Positions 26,409 to 35,352 of a DNA stretch of 64,000 bases are shown piece by piece. Both the position numbers and the translations under genes were made by a program. Position 1 is the stretch's first letter, and the number at the start of each line of letters is the position of its first letter. Source of the DNA: Catenovulum sp052056295 (lineage in GTDB: Bacteria > Pseudomonadota > Gammaproteobacteria > Enterobacterales > Alteromonadaceae); assembly GCF_052056295.1 (NCBI RefSeq), contig NZ_CP182493.1, forward strand, positions 1,674,001 through 1,738,000, written 5' to 3'. The notes beneath the pieces are model-generated. The model was not told the origin of the DNA and did not search any database. It saw only the letters and a program-made list of their open reading frames with translations.

Positions 26409-27494
26409 TTAACTCCTAGTACTGAGTGGAAGTGTTAAACAAACTAGATAACCTTGGTTTTGCGCCTCGGCACTAAAGCTATAATTGTCTTGGTAAAAGC
26501 CAGTTAAGCGCATGCGCGTATTGTTATGGCCAATACCAAGGCGTTGATTTGCCGATACTTGTTGTGCATCTTCTGCTGGATCCTTTAGTTTATCTTCAAC
26601 CCTAATCAGCACTTTGTTATCAATTAATTGGGTAGAGATACAAATACTTGCGCCTGAGATACTTGGGGCAACCGCATATTTAATTGCGTTTTCGACAAAA
26701 GGTTGCAACAACATGCTCGGTACTTGCACTTGTTTACTCGCTGGATCTATCTGAATTTTCATCTGCAATCGCTCGCCAAAACGAATGCGCTCTATCGCCA
26801 GATAATTATGAATAATATCTATTTCTTCACCCAAACAAGCGCTTTTCAGCGGATCAGTTTCTAATGAATAACGCAAAAAGTCGCTGAGTTTTTGCGTCAT
26901 ATCCGCTGCTTTGTCATTGGCATTTTGGTTAACCAGCGCGCGTACACTCGCCAAAGTATTAAATAAAAAATGTGGATTTAATTGATAACGCAACATACGC
27001 AGTTGTGCTTCTTTCGCTTCGTTTTCGGCGCTGAGCAAAGCTGATTTATTTTCATGGTATGAACTGCGATATTTATACGCACAATATATAGCAGACCACC
27101 CGCCCAATACAGTTAACGAGTTAGGCAGCCATTCAAAAATAATTCCAACAAATTCTTTTTCAAATGGGTTTTCAAATAAATACAAAAACAGAATAACTTT
27201 CAGCGTAGTCCAGACAAAAGAGCCAATAATCACAGCTGCCGAACCAAGCAAAATGCATTCAACCAATGAACGCCGCCAAGTTACCCGAAATATCTGCCGC
27301 AGCGACAAGGTAATAAAAATACCGAGTACAGCTTCGTAAAGGTAATAAACCAGTACATCAACCCAAGAGTCGTAGCGCTGCACATGGTAAGCCATATATA
27401 CAAACAACATATAAAACAACCAACCGGAGATTTGCAGCAACCAGAAATTAGGCTCAGGCCAGTTTTTATGGATATTTGTTGGATTAGTTAACAT
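26409..27494 (-). CDS. LytS-type sensor histidine kinase
   Basis: A 361-residue kinase. The first 140 or so residues form four likely membrane helices without a large periplasmic domain. The HisKA_7TM/LytS-type phospho-acceptor region is YQLNPHFLFN (His175), followed by an HATPase with VPSMLLQPFVENAIKYA and LGIGHNNTRMRL. The signal is unknown; with short loops it may sense membrane state or a partner transporter. A LacI-type palindrome lies 25-38 bases upstream of the ATG, suggesting the pair belongs to the same sugar regulon. Confidence 0.92.
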   Translation of the reverse strand: MLTNPTNIHKNWPEPNFWLLQISGWLFYMLFVYMAYHVQRYDSWVDVLVYYLYEAVLGIFITLSLRQIFRVTWRRSLVECILLGSAAVIIGSFVWTTLKVILFLYLFENPFEKEFVGIIFEWLPNSLTVLGGWSAIYCAYKYRSSYHENKSALLSAENEAKEAQLRMLRYQLNPHFLFNTLASVRALVNQNANDKAADMTQKLSDFLRYSLETDPLKSACLGEEIDIIHNYLAIERIRFGERLQMKIQIDPASKQVQVPSMLLQPFVENAIKYAVAPSISGASICISTQLIDNKVLIRVEDKLKDPAEDAQQVSANQRLGIGHNNTRMRLTGFYQDNYSFSAEAQNQGYLVCLTLPLSTRS

Positions 27495-27518
27495 ATATGG
27501 CGCTCTAAATGTGTTTTG

Positions 27519-27532
27519 TGTAAGCGATTACA
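27519..27532. promoter_or_regulatory. LacI-type operator before the first LytS/LytTR pair
   Basis: TGTAAGCGATTACA, a near-perfect palindrome (one central mismatch) 25-38 bases upstream of the sensor kinase ATG, where repressor binding would block transcription. Confidence 0.6.
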
Positions 27533-27756
27533 GACTTAGAAGGTATGCGAGGTGGAGGGAGATGTCAAATACCACTCGCTCAAGTCGACTGCAGGGTGCA
27601 ATGGTCAACTTCCATTAACGGCCATCTACCAACCCACTACTATGAAACATGCTTTTAACCAAAAAAAACAAATAAGCCGACAAAATTCAACTTGTCACAC
27701 ATCACATAACAAGGTTATATTTCCGCGATCTAATAAAAACACAACAGGGACAAACC

Positions 27757-29448
27757 ATGCAAAAAATCAGCTTAATAGTATTCCTTTCACTACTAATCAG
27801 TGCCTGTGGAGGGGGAAGCAGCAGTAATAAACTAAACATAGAACAAGACTCGATTGAATTTAAAGGTCAAATTGGAAAATCAACTCCGCGTTCAAAAACA
27901 GTCCGAGGATCCGTATCCGACGTAAAAGAGGGTGTGCATATACGAGTGGATATAGGTAACTCAGAACTAGTAGCCGACGCTAGAGCTTACTTTACAGGTG
28001 GGTACAGTGCAGAGTTAGAAATCACCCCTAAATCTACAGCGCTTTTAGAAGAAGGTGTCTATCGTGAGAATATTACTATTTCTGTTTGTTATGACACAGC
28101 TTGCCGAAAACACATTAGCGGAAGCCCTAAAAAGGTAGAAATAGTATATTTGGTCGAGGATAATCGCATGCAAGTCAGTTCAACAGAACTTGCCAATGGT
28201 TCAATTCTAGAGACTAAATCAGCTTACCACTGTGATTCAACATGCACTGAAAAAGTCACCAGCTCAGACAATTTAGTAGAGTTTATCGCGCTTCCCAATC
28301 CAGGATATGAATTAAATAGCTGGTCAGGTGCTTGCACAGGCTCCGACAACTGCCAAGTAACCAACCAAGAAAAGACTCATATTGAATTGAACGCAACTTT
28401 TACAAAATCTGTGAAAACGTTTGAAACGTGCCCAATACAAACATTAGTTAATTCAACACAGCTAGAAAACAACGAGGAAGAACCAGAGGTAAATATAATT
28501 ACTTCTGGCAGCGACCATTTTTGGGTTTCAAATAACACTGAGAGTGTCCATTTTACGCAAATCATACCCTTATGCGGGGGATTAGTCTTAGGGCTTGATG
28601 TTAATTTAGATCAAATTTTCATCCGTGATGTTGTCCAAAAAAATACCATTGATATTTTTTCTTTCGATACAAACATACATAAAATGGCTTATGACAGTGC
28701 CAACTCTTTGTTATATATATCCCACATCAATAGTCCCGATCTTACTCGCTTGGACTTAGTTTCCAAACAAAGAGCAACTATCGAACTTCCGAACAATATA
28801 AACGATTTAATAGTCACGACCGACAATTTGCTATTCGTTGATCATCAAGATTATTCTAAAGGGGCATTGTCAATTTTTGATTCGAAAACTTTAGAATTGA
28901 AATATCAACAGCACCTTGGTGATGAAATAAGGTTGATGTCATTTGATCCAGTAAAAAGCCGCTTGTACATATCCAATGGTACAAGATTAAAAGCATACAG
29001 TTATAACCGTTCGATCAATACTCTTTCATTAAGTCATTATGTTGCTACAGACAATGTACAAGGCAATTGTAAAGAAATAATGATATCAAATGATGGTGAA
29101 CATATAGCCATACCCTGTGGTGGAGGAAACGGAGTCGATTATTCTGTTTTTGATTTTAAGGCCGATGGCACAAACGAAAAATTAGGTGAATGGGAAACAG
29201 GGGCATACCCAACAAGCGGCCAATTCACAGCTTCTGGAGAAACTGTTCTCCTTTCAGATAACAACTCGTTTCAGCTATACAACATCCTAGATCACAACTT
29301 GATCTATTCGTTTACTCCGCAGCCTGTTGGCTGTTATAGCAGTATGACGAGAGTCAAACTATCAACTGATGGCAGCCTGATACTGGGCCTATATAATTGC
29401 GGTAGTCACTCTTCGGTCGCCTGGCATAAATACGATACAAGTAATTGA
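27757..29448 (+). CDS. Outer-membrane-type lipoprotein with beta-propeller-like region, function unknown
   Basis: A 563-residue protein with a lipoprotein signal (LLISACGGGSSS; lipidated Cys17). Next comes an Ig-like region, about 30-135, then an InlB-B-type repeat, about 140-215, recognised by PGYELNSWSGACTGSDNC. The remaining 340 residues show repeated short beta-strand patterns (for example LLYISHINSPDLTRLDL and RLYISNGTRLKAYSYN) like YVTN or WD-type propellers. AGGGA precedes the ATG. It is on the opposite strand to the locus, standing alone between the sensor kinase and leuA. Surface binding is possible; no enzyme motif is seen. Confidence 0.78.
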   Translation: MQKISLIVFLSLLISACGGGSSSNKLNIEQDSIEFKGQIGKSTPRSKTVRGSVSDVKEGVHIRVDIGNSELVADARAYFTGGYSAELEITPKSTALLEEGVYRENITISVCYDTACRKHISGSPKKVEIVYLVEDNRMQVSSTELANGSILETKSAYHCDSTCTEKVTSSDNLVEFIALPNPGYELNSWSGACTGSDNCQVTNQEKTHIELNATFTKSVKTFETCPIQTLVNSTQLENNEEEPEVNIITSGSDHFWVSNNTESVHFTQIIPLCGGLVLGLDVNLDQIFIRDVVQKNTIDIFSFDTNIHKMAYDSANSLLYISHINSPDLTRLDLVSKQRATIELPNNINDLIVTTDNLLFVDHQDYSKGALSIFDSKTLELKYQQHLGDEIRLMSFDPVKSRLYISNGTRLKAYSYNRSINTLSLSHYVATDNVQGNCKEIMISNDGEHIAIPCGGGNGVDYSVFDFKADGTNEKLGEWETGAYPTSGQFTASGETVLLSDNNSFQLYNILDHNLIYSFTPQPVGCYSSMTRVKLSTDGSLILGLYNCGSHSSVAWHKYDTSN

Positions 29449-29464
29449 TAAATAGACAAAAACC

Positions 29465-29495
29465 TCAAGGCAGCAATTCCAATTTGCTGCCTTGA
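29465..29495. terminator. Bidirectional terminator between the lipoprotein gene and leuA
   Basis: A 12-bp perfect stem (TCAAGGCAGCAA / TTGCTGCCTTGA) with a 7-base loop. On the minus strand it is followed by GGTTTTTG, so it suits leuA best; it also lies 17 bases past the lipoprotein stop. Confidence 0.75.
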
Positions 29496-29539
29496 AAGCT
29501 TTATCAAACTATCTTTCATTTGAAGCAATTAGCCAAGTA

Positions 29540-31234
29540 CTATGCTTCAGCTGTTCCCGATGTAACTCGTGCTTGTTGAACCAAAGTGCGATTTAAGCCA
29601 TTAATCAAAGCTTGAATTGCCGCTACCGTAATATTGCTGTGTTGTGCAACACCGAAGTGGGTGTTGCGCCCAGCAATTTTAAGCTCAATATAACAAATCG
29701 CTTTGACATTAGAGCCTGTGCCAATTGAGTGTTCATGGTAGTCAATCACCTCTATTGGCAAATCGTAATATTGGCTTAGTGCTTGTGCAGCGGCATCTAT
29801 CGGCCCATTGCCTAAACCTATTACATCAACCGTTTTACCTTGATGTTCAAAGCTAATTTCCACTTGTTGCTGACTATCTGAATAACCAGTGACATGGCTT
29901 GTTTGGTAGTGAATAGGCGCTGATTTTGCCAAATATTCTTGGGTGAATAACTCAACAATTTCACTGGCGGTAATTTCTTTGCCGCGGCTGTCATTTACTT
30001 GCTGGACTATTTTACTGAACTCAATTTGCAACTTACGCGGCAATTGAATACCCGCTTGTTGCTCAAGTAAAAAGCTAACGCCACCTTTGCCCGATTGGCT
30101 GTTTACTCGAACCACAGCATCGTAACTGCGATTTAAATCGGCCGGATCTATTGGTAAATAAGGTACTTGCCATAATTCACCTTGCTGTTGTATCGCCAAA
30201 CCTTTTTTAATTGCATCCTGATGTGAACCAGAAAACGCAGTAAACACCAATTCGCCCGCATAAGGGTGGCGAGGATGTACTGGAATTTGGTTACACTCTT
30301 CTACCAACTTACGCACTTTGTCGATATCAGAAAAATCTAAACCTGGGTGGACACCTTGTGAGTACAAGTTAAGTGCAAGCGTGACTAAATCAACATTACC
30401 AGTGCGCTCACCGTTACCAAACAAACAACCTTCAACTCGGTCTGCACCTGCCATTACTGCTAATTCAGCGGCGGCCACAGCTGTGCCTCTGTCGTTATGC
30501 GGATGCACACTTAATATAATAGCTTCACGGTTATTTAAGTTTCTGTGCATCCATTCAATTTGGTCAGCATAAGTATTTGGTGTATTCATTTCGACCGTTG
30601 CTGGTAAATTGATGATCATTTTGTTGTCGGCCGTTGGTTGCCAAACATCATTCACCGCATCACACACTTCTTTAGCAAATTCTATTTCGGTACTGGAAAA
30701 AACCTCAGGTGAATATTGATAGGTCCAGTTCACTTCAGGTGCGTTGGCAGTTAACTGTTTAACCCATTGTGTGCCTTGAATCGCAATATTTTTCACACCT
30801 TCTTTGTCAGTGCGATAAACAATCTCGCGAAATGCAGGAGCAAGTGGGTTGTACATATGCAATATAGCTTGTTTAGCACCGCGCAAACTTTCGACTGTGC
30901 GTTCAATTAAGTCAAAACGCGCTTGCACAAGTACTTCTATGGTTACGTCGTCCGGAATATGATTTTCTTCAATTAACAAGCGGGTAAAATCAAAATCGAT
31001 TTGTGATGCCGACGGAAAACCAATTTCAATTTCTTTAAAACCCATAGCAACCAATTCTTTAAAAAAGCGTAATTTGGTTTCAATTGACATAGGATCAATC
31101 AAAGCTTGGTTGCCATCACGCAAATCTGTACTCATCCAAATTGGCGGCTTTTCAATAAAATTATTTGGCCATTGGCGATCAGGCAAACTGACCCCAACAA
31201 ATCTTTGATATTTACTAGCTGGGTTGTTAATCAT
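29540..31234 (-). CDS. leuA: 2-isopropylmalate synthase (long, LeuA2-type)
   Basis: A protein of about 564 residues catalysing the first step of leucine synthesis, the condensation of acetyl-CoA with 2-oxoisovalerate. The catalytic (beta/alpha)8 barrel shows STDLRDGNQALIDPM, and the metal-binding HxH is VHPHNDRGTA. The C-terminal regulatory domain contains IDYHEHSIGTGSNVKA, the leucine-feedback fold. Length and PASKYQRF start match the fungal-like LeuA2 group. GGAG lies 8 bases before the chosen ATG; the frame also opens at a GTG four codons earlier. A housekeeping gene placed inside the glucan locus, divergent from an Lrp-type regulator that may control it. Confidence 0.93.
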   Translation of the reverse strand: MINNPASKYQRFVGVSLPDRQWPNNFIEKPPIWMSTDLRDGNQALIDPMSIETKLRFFKELVAMGFKEIEIGFPSASQIDFDFTRLLIEENHIPDDVTIEVLVQARFDLIERTVESLRGAKQAILHMYNPLAPAFREIVYRTDKEGVKNIAIQGTQWVKQLTANAPEVNWTYQYSPEVFSSTEIEFAKEVCDAVNDVWQPTADNKMIINLPATVEMNTPNTYADQIEWMHRNLNNREAIILSVHPHNDRGTAVAAAELAVMAGADRVEGCLFGNGERTGNVDLVTLALNLYSQGVHPGLDFSDIDKVRKLVEECNQIPVHPRHPYAGELVFTAFSGSHQDAIKKGLAIQQQGELWQVPYLPIDPADLNRSYDAVVRVNSQSGKGGVSFLLEQQAGIQLPRKLQIEFSKIVQQVNDSRGKEITASEIVELFTQEYLAKSAPIHYQTSHVTGYSDSQQQVEISFEHQGKTVDVIGLGNGPIDAAAQALSQYYDLPIEVIDYHEHSIGTGSNVKAICYIELKIAGRNTHFGVAQHSNITVAAIQALINGLNRTLVQQARVTSGTAEA

Positions 31235-31332
31235 ATTCGGCTCCACACTGCACTTGCTTTTAATGCTTATTATATTAACGACTTCAACAAGTGAATGATT
31301 GCTAAGATCAGGTTAATTTGCACCTGCAGCGC

Positions 31333-31377
31333 AATAAAATTTCACATATAATCACTTTATTGAAATAAAATTTCACA
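31333..31377. promoter_or_regulatory. Direct repeat, possible Lrp/AsnC binding sites
   Basis: AATAAAATTTCACA occurs at 31333-31346 and 31364-31377, a 31-base (three-turn) spacing. The second copy lies inside the palindrome TGAAAT-AAA-ATTTCA. The sites are between the divergent leuA and Lrp-type genes and end 10 bases before the regulator's ATG, consistent with autoregulation. Confidence 0.5.
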
Positions 31378-31387
31378 GAAGCAAATT

Positions 31388-31852
31388 ATGCAACTAGATA
31401 AATACGACAAACTGATTTTACAAACAATCCAAAAACAAGGCAGAATTTCAAACCAAGAACTGGCTGATGCGATTAATTTATCACCCTCCCCTTGTTTACG
31501 CCGTGTTCGAGCGCTAGAAGATGCGGGTTTGATAGACGGTTATGTTGCGCTGGTAAATGCGCGCCAGTTGGGTTTAACCTTAATGTCGTTTATTCAGATT
31601 AGCATGGATAAACACACGCCCGAAAGGTTTCAAGTATTTGAAAAGACCATAGCCGATTTGCCCCAAGTATTAGAATGTCATTTAATTACTGGCCAAAGTG
31701 CTGACTATCTAGTGAAAATTATTGTCAAAGATATGGATGATTTTCAGGATTTTTTATTGAATAAACTAACTAGAATTGAAGGGGTAACAGGAGTGCACTC
31801 CTCTTTTGTATTAAAGTCACCGGTAAATAACACTGCGCTGCCAATTTACTAA
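31388..31852 (+). CDS. Lrp/AsnC-family transcriptional regulator
   Basis: A 154-residue protein of standard Lrp length. The N-terminal helix-turn-helix is QGRISNQELADAINLSPSPCLRRVRALEDAGLI, and the C-terminal RAM (ligand-binding) domain includes VLECHLITGQSADYLVKI. It is divergent from leuA across 150 bases containing repeated AT-rich motifs, so control of itself and of leuA by an amino acid is likely. It could be an orthologue of a branched-chain or other amino-acid sensor rather than global Lrp. Confidence 0.9.
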   Translation: MQLDKYDKLILQTIQKQGRISNQELADAINLSPSPCLRRVRALEDAGLIDGYVALVNARQLGLTLMSFIQISMDKHTPERFQVFEKTIADLPQVLECHLITGQSADYLVKIIVKDMDDFQDFLLNKLTRIEGVTGVHSSFVLKSPVNNTALPIY

Positions 31853-31870
31853 CTAAATTGAATAGCCCTT

Positions 31871-31898
31871 TAAGCAGCAAATCCGTTTACTGCTTAAT
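31871..31898. terminator. Hairpin between convergent Lrp-type and GH81 genes
   Basis: A 12-bp stem with one mismatch (TTAAGCAGCAAA / TTTACTGCTTAA), loop TCCG. It lies between two converging stop codons, but there is no long T run on either side. Confidence 0.45.
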
Positions 31899-31911
31899 TA
31901 ACCACTAAGTA

Positions 31912-34900
31912 TTACTGTCCTGTGCTTACTGTCATTTGCCCTGCTGGAGCTTGTACCGTCACACCATCAGAAAAAGTGACTTGGCGCTGGGTGTCATCCA
32001 TATTGTAAACCACATATTGTTTAGTGCCGTTTTTGCTAAAGACCACAGCTAGCGGGTAATCGGCGTGTACTTCTGGCGCTATATTACCAAGTGCTTTAAA
32101 CGCGTGTATCCATTGATAAGTATGCGCTTTACTCTCGCCCGCTTCAGCGTTGTAATCGCCATAACTTAGGTAGTCGCTAACTGCATCATCCGCATCCACC
32201 ATAGCGGATAAATTCCACCATATATCGCGCCATCTATCTTCTGGTAAACCAGATGGTTTGCCGTTAGCGGCTTCGGTTAAACCAACTTGCACATAATCAG
32301 CCATATAGTCTGCATACAAACCAACATGCAGGTTTAACGTATTAGTTGGCAAACCTTGAATACCTAAAATATGTGCTGGTGCACCACTAAACCAAGTTGA
32401 GAAGCTGGCACCATCCCCCCAAATAATTGAAGTGGTGATTTGCTCGTAACCTGCAGGGAAATTATCTTCATCTGTATTTGGTGAATAATAGCCGTCTAAG
32501 TTATTCCAATATTCCCAATAACTTGCAGTGGTTGAAGCATGTAAATAAATACCATGTTCGGCAATGTCGTTTTGACCCGTGATTAAACCGTATAACACAA
32601 TTGCGCCATATGCATTAGCTGCTTCTGAGGTTGATTCGTTGTTGTTACCACGGGCGAAATTCACTTTGCCTGATGCCCAAGAAAAACCATTGGCAGGGTC
32701 GAAATTACGTGTGTACGGGAACATATCATCGTCACGCATTGCCGCATAATCACGAATTAGTAATTCAACCATTGGACCGTATTGTTGATCACTACACCAA
32801 TCGCGTTCTACCCGACAAATCTCTGCAGCTGCACGTACAAAATAACCATAGTGGAAGTGGTGGTCGTTTAGCTGTTGATGCGATGCAAACGACTCTTCTA
32901 ACGCCAACAAAGTGCTCCATTTTTCATCATAAACAAAGTATTTATTGATATCTAAACTGCCGCTGCTATCTGCTGTAAACCAATCGGCCAATTCGTCTTT
33001 AAGCCACTGGCGCATAATGCCAGCTTCTGTCGACATATTAATAGACTCTGCAATCGCTATAAGCTCAGCCACTTTAGCGTAGTTTTTTCCCGCCCAATAA
33101 GTGTCTGTGGCTGTGTTCCAAGTAGCCTGCCCTGCCGATACAAAATCGTTAACCAAAGTGGTTAATTGGGTAATATCCGTAGTGTCAGTCATAGTTGGTA
33201 AATACGGTAAAACTCCAACATATGGCAGTTGATAATCAAAGCTGGCACTTGGCATAAATTTAATCACACCACGTGCACTGCGAGTTTGATAATTGCTGCT
33301 AACGTTAGTGTTATTTTTCCACTGCAATGGCTGTAAACCCGCAAGTGTTTGCACTTGTGCACCTGCCGCATCTAAATATTGGTGCTGCACAGTCACTGAG
33401 TAGTCACTAGGGTCTACTTGGTAATCTATTTGCAATGCCGCAACTTTGTTACGCGCAAGGCTTGCAAATGCGTTGATCATATCTGCATTTGGTTCTGCGC
33501 CATTTGCAGGTAAATAGGCCACAGTAAATGAATTAGTCGCGGCGTTTATGCCAATTAAGTTTGAGCTGATATTGCTAAAACTCGTACTGTCGTCACCAAC
33601 AATTAAAAAGTGATTGGTATTACCAGCAACCGAGGTTTTTACCCCAAGTTGATTAGCTGCTTGGTGGAAAATACTTTTTTCACCACCGTCTTCACGCAAG
33701 GTTTTAACTTGTGCATTACCCGCCAATACCTCGATAAAGACATATGGAGAGCCATAAACAAAGGTTGCTTGCATCACATCCGTATCTGCCGATTGCCATA
33801 GCACAGTTACCGAGCCATCACTGTAGTCTTTTAATACTGCATTTAGGTTGTCGTATTGGTCGTTGGCTATTGCTATGCCATCAAATACTTCACTGAATGG
33901 ATCTGGAATTGGATACAAATATTGGGTATTGGCCGACTGCAAACCAGACGGTATACCCATCATACGAAAACCTTTGTTGGTAATACGTGCTGTAATTGGA
34001 TCTGGCGTGATATACGCCGCTTGGTTTGGATCACCTATTTGCATTTCGCCCATAAAAGCAACTGAGCCCCACCAGCGATGGCTTGGCGTTGGAGCGGTAA
34101 ATGAATCGGCTAATTGTGGATATAACTTAGTTGGTGTGCCTGTTGGTATTTGTGTAGAGGCGTCGCACGCTGCAATAGCTGGCTCGACTATACCTGCGTT
34201 ATATATCCAGTTGCCATGGTCAACCACACAGCGATAACTATCCGGGTTAATTCTATCTGAGATATTACCAGCACCGTATTGAGTAAATTTAGCCGCGGTT
34301 GGATCCGTACCTTGGGTTGGTAAATCTTCGCCATCAGCTAAACCAGTAAAACGAATATTATCTAACTGAAATACAGTGTCAGTTGTCGACGTCGCCCAAA
34401 TGACAATACCTGTATCAACTTGGCGTAAATCTAGTGTATTAGTAAATGTAGACATAGCTAATTTAACACTTTGCCAGCCTACTCCACCTAAATCACCAAA
34501 AGAAATATCACCTGAGGTACAAGGATAAATACAGTCTAGTTTGCCGGTAAATTGGCTATCACCTGAGACAACTTTAATATCAAATTCTAAAAAGCCGTTA
34601 GCAAAACCAGATAAGTCTAACGCTTGAGTTGTGCCAATAAAAAATCCAGCAAAATCGCCTGTGCTGCTGTGGCTAATTTGTAAAACTTGTCCTCTGTCTA
34701 CTTCATCAATTATCTGCCAAGCTATGCTAGGGCAAGCGGCACCATCATCATTTTGACATTCACCCCAACCGATAGCCTCATCAAATGCACGTAAACCTTT
34801 ATCCCACAAAACATTCACCTGCCCATCAACAAAAACAGCTAGCTCATCAGCCGGAGATGGTGTTGGTGTTGGTGTTGGTGTTGGTGTTGGTGTTGGTGTT

Positions 34901-35124
34901 GGCGTCGGTGTTGGCGTCGGTGTTGGCGTCGGTGTTGGCGTCGGCGTTGGCGTTGGCGTTGGCGTTGGCGTTGGCGTTGGCGTTGGCGTTGGCGTTGGCG
35001 TTGGCGTTGGCGTTGGCGTTGGATTATCAGTAGAAATATCTAGCTGACAAGCACTTACACTCATAGCAAGTAATAAACTGCTGAGTATTTTTGTTTTGTT
35101 GTACTTATTGTTGAACATTTGCAT
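31912..35124 (-). CDS. GH81 endo-1,3-beta-glucanase lipoprotein with Pro-Thr linker
   Basis: A 1070-residue lipoprotein (lipobox SVSAC, Cys26). A linker of roughly 27 Pro-Thr pairs follows, then a galactose-binding-like module, about 98-265, and a GH81 domain from about 320 to 1020. GH81 marks are HRWWGSVAFMGEM, HHFHYGYFVRAAA and the catalytic segment NNNESTSEAANAYGA with Glu830 and Glu834. GH81 enzymes cut beta-1,3-glucans such as laminarin internally by an inverting mechanism. The lipid anchor and long linker suggest display at the outer surface. GGA lies before the ATG. It lies downstream of a small GH16 gene on the same strand, with 228 bases between them. Confidence 0.93.
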   Translation of the reverse strand: MQMFNNKYNKTKILSSLLLAMSVSACQLDISTDNPTPTPTPTPTPTPTPTPTPTPTPTPTPTPTPTPTPTPTPTPTPTPTPTPTPTPTPSPADELAVFVDGQVNVLWDKGLRAFDEAIGWGECQNDDGAACPSIAWQIIDEVDRGQVLQISHSSTGDFAGFFIGTTQALDLSGFANGFLEFDIKVVSGDSQFTGKLDCIYPCTSGDISFGDLGGVGWQSVKLAMSTFTNTLDLRQVDTGIVIWATSTTDTVFQLDNIRFTGLADGEDLPTQGTDPTAAKFTQYGAGNISDRINPDSYRCVVDHGNWIYNAGIVEPAIAACDASTQIPTGTPTKLYPQLADSFTAPTPSHRWWGSVAFMGEMQIGDPNQAAYITPDPITARITNKGFRMMGIPSGLQSANTQYLYPIPDPFSEVFDGIAIANDQYDNLNAVLKDYSDGSVTVLWQSADTDVMQATFVYGSPYVFIEVLAGNAQVKTLREDGGEKSIFHQAANQLGVKTSVAGNTNHFLIVGDDSTSFSNISSNLIGINAATNSFTVAYLPANGAEPNADMINAFASLARNKVAALQIDYQVDPSDYSVTVQHQYLDAAGAQVQTLAGLQPLQWKNNTNVSSNYQTRSARGVIKFMPSASFDYQLPYVGVLPYLPTMTDTTDITQLTTLVNDFVSAGQATWNTATDTYWAGKNYAKVAELIAIAESINMSTEAGIMRQWLKDELADWFTADSSGSLDINKYFVYDEKWSTLLALEESFASHQQLNDHHFHYGYFVRAAAEICRVERDWCSDQQYGPMVELLIRDYAAMRDDDMFPYTRNFDPANGFSWASGKVNFARGNNNESTSEAANAYGAIVLYGLITGQNDIAEHGIYLHASTTASYWEYWNNLDGYYSPNTDEDNFPAGYEQITTSIIWGDGASFSTWFSGAPAHILGIQGLPTNTLNLHVGLYADYMADYVQVGLTEAANGKPSGLPEDRWRDIWWNLSAMVDADDAVSDYLSYGDYNAEAGESKAHTYQWIHAFKALGNIAPEVHADYPLAVVFSKNGTKQYVVYNMDDTQRQVTFSDGVTVQAPAGQMTVSTGQ
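34857..35022 (-). repeat. Hexanucleotide tandem repeat encoding the Pro-Thr linker
   Basis: About 27 head-to-tail copies of a six-base unit, GGTGTT, GGCGTC or GGCGTT on the plus strand, in three blocks. Each unit adds one Pro-Thr pair, so length change would alter linker length without shifting the frame. Confidence 0.95.
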
Positions 35125-35352
35125 GTCGTTTTTTCCATTTGTTGTGCGTTGAAGTTTGTTTATTTTTTTCTTTAATTATTTGAATCAGAGTTAACTGAAC
35201 AAACAGTCAACTCGATTGCAGAGATGTGGAGGGATAATTTAGAGCAAAATTTCTTTTTCATGGATGAAAAAGCGAAGCGTACAAGGACGTATTCACAGCG
35301 GTTTTGCGATAATTATTCCTCTACAACTCTGCGGCTTTCGGCTCAGAAACGA
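35125..35352. other. Intergenic region with fragments of the 13.3-kb repeat
   Basis: The gap precedes the GH81 gene. It contains ATAATTTAGAGCAAAAT (near 35233), the reverse complement of the core of the 59-bp repeat at 13343, and ATTCACAGCGGTTTTGCGATA at 35291, which differs by one base from 13429-13449. No LacI-type palindrome and no credible gene were seen. Confidence 0.5.

Noticed and set aside
27552..27827. Plus-strand 91-codon frame overlapping the propeller-like lipoprotein start
   Set aside because: The lipoprotein start has a good ribosome site and lipobox; the overlapping frame has neither.
34857..35022. CRISPR-like array
   Set aside because: Units are 6 bases with no spacers and are in frame within a coding gene.
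34785..35033. Plus-strand frame of Val-Leu and Ala-Leu repeats
   Set aside because: It is the antisense reading of the GH81 Pro-Thr linker repeat.
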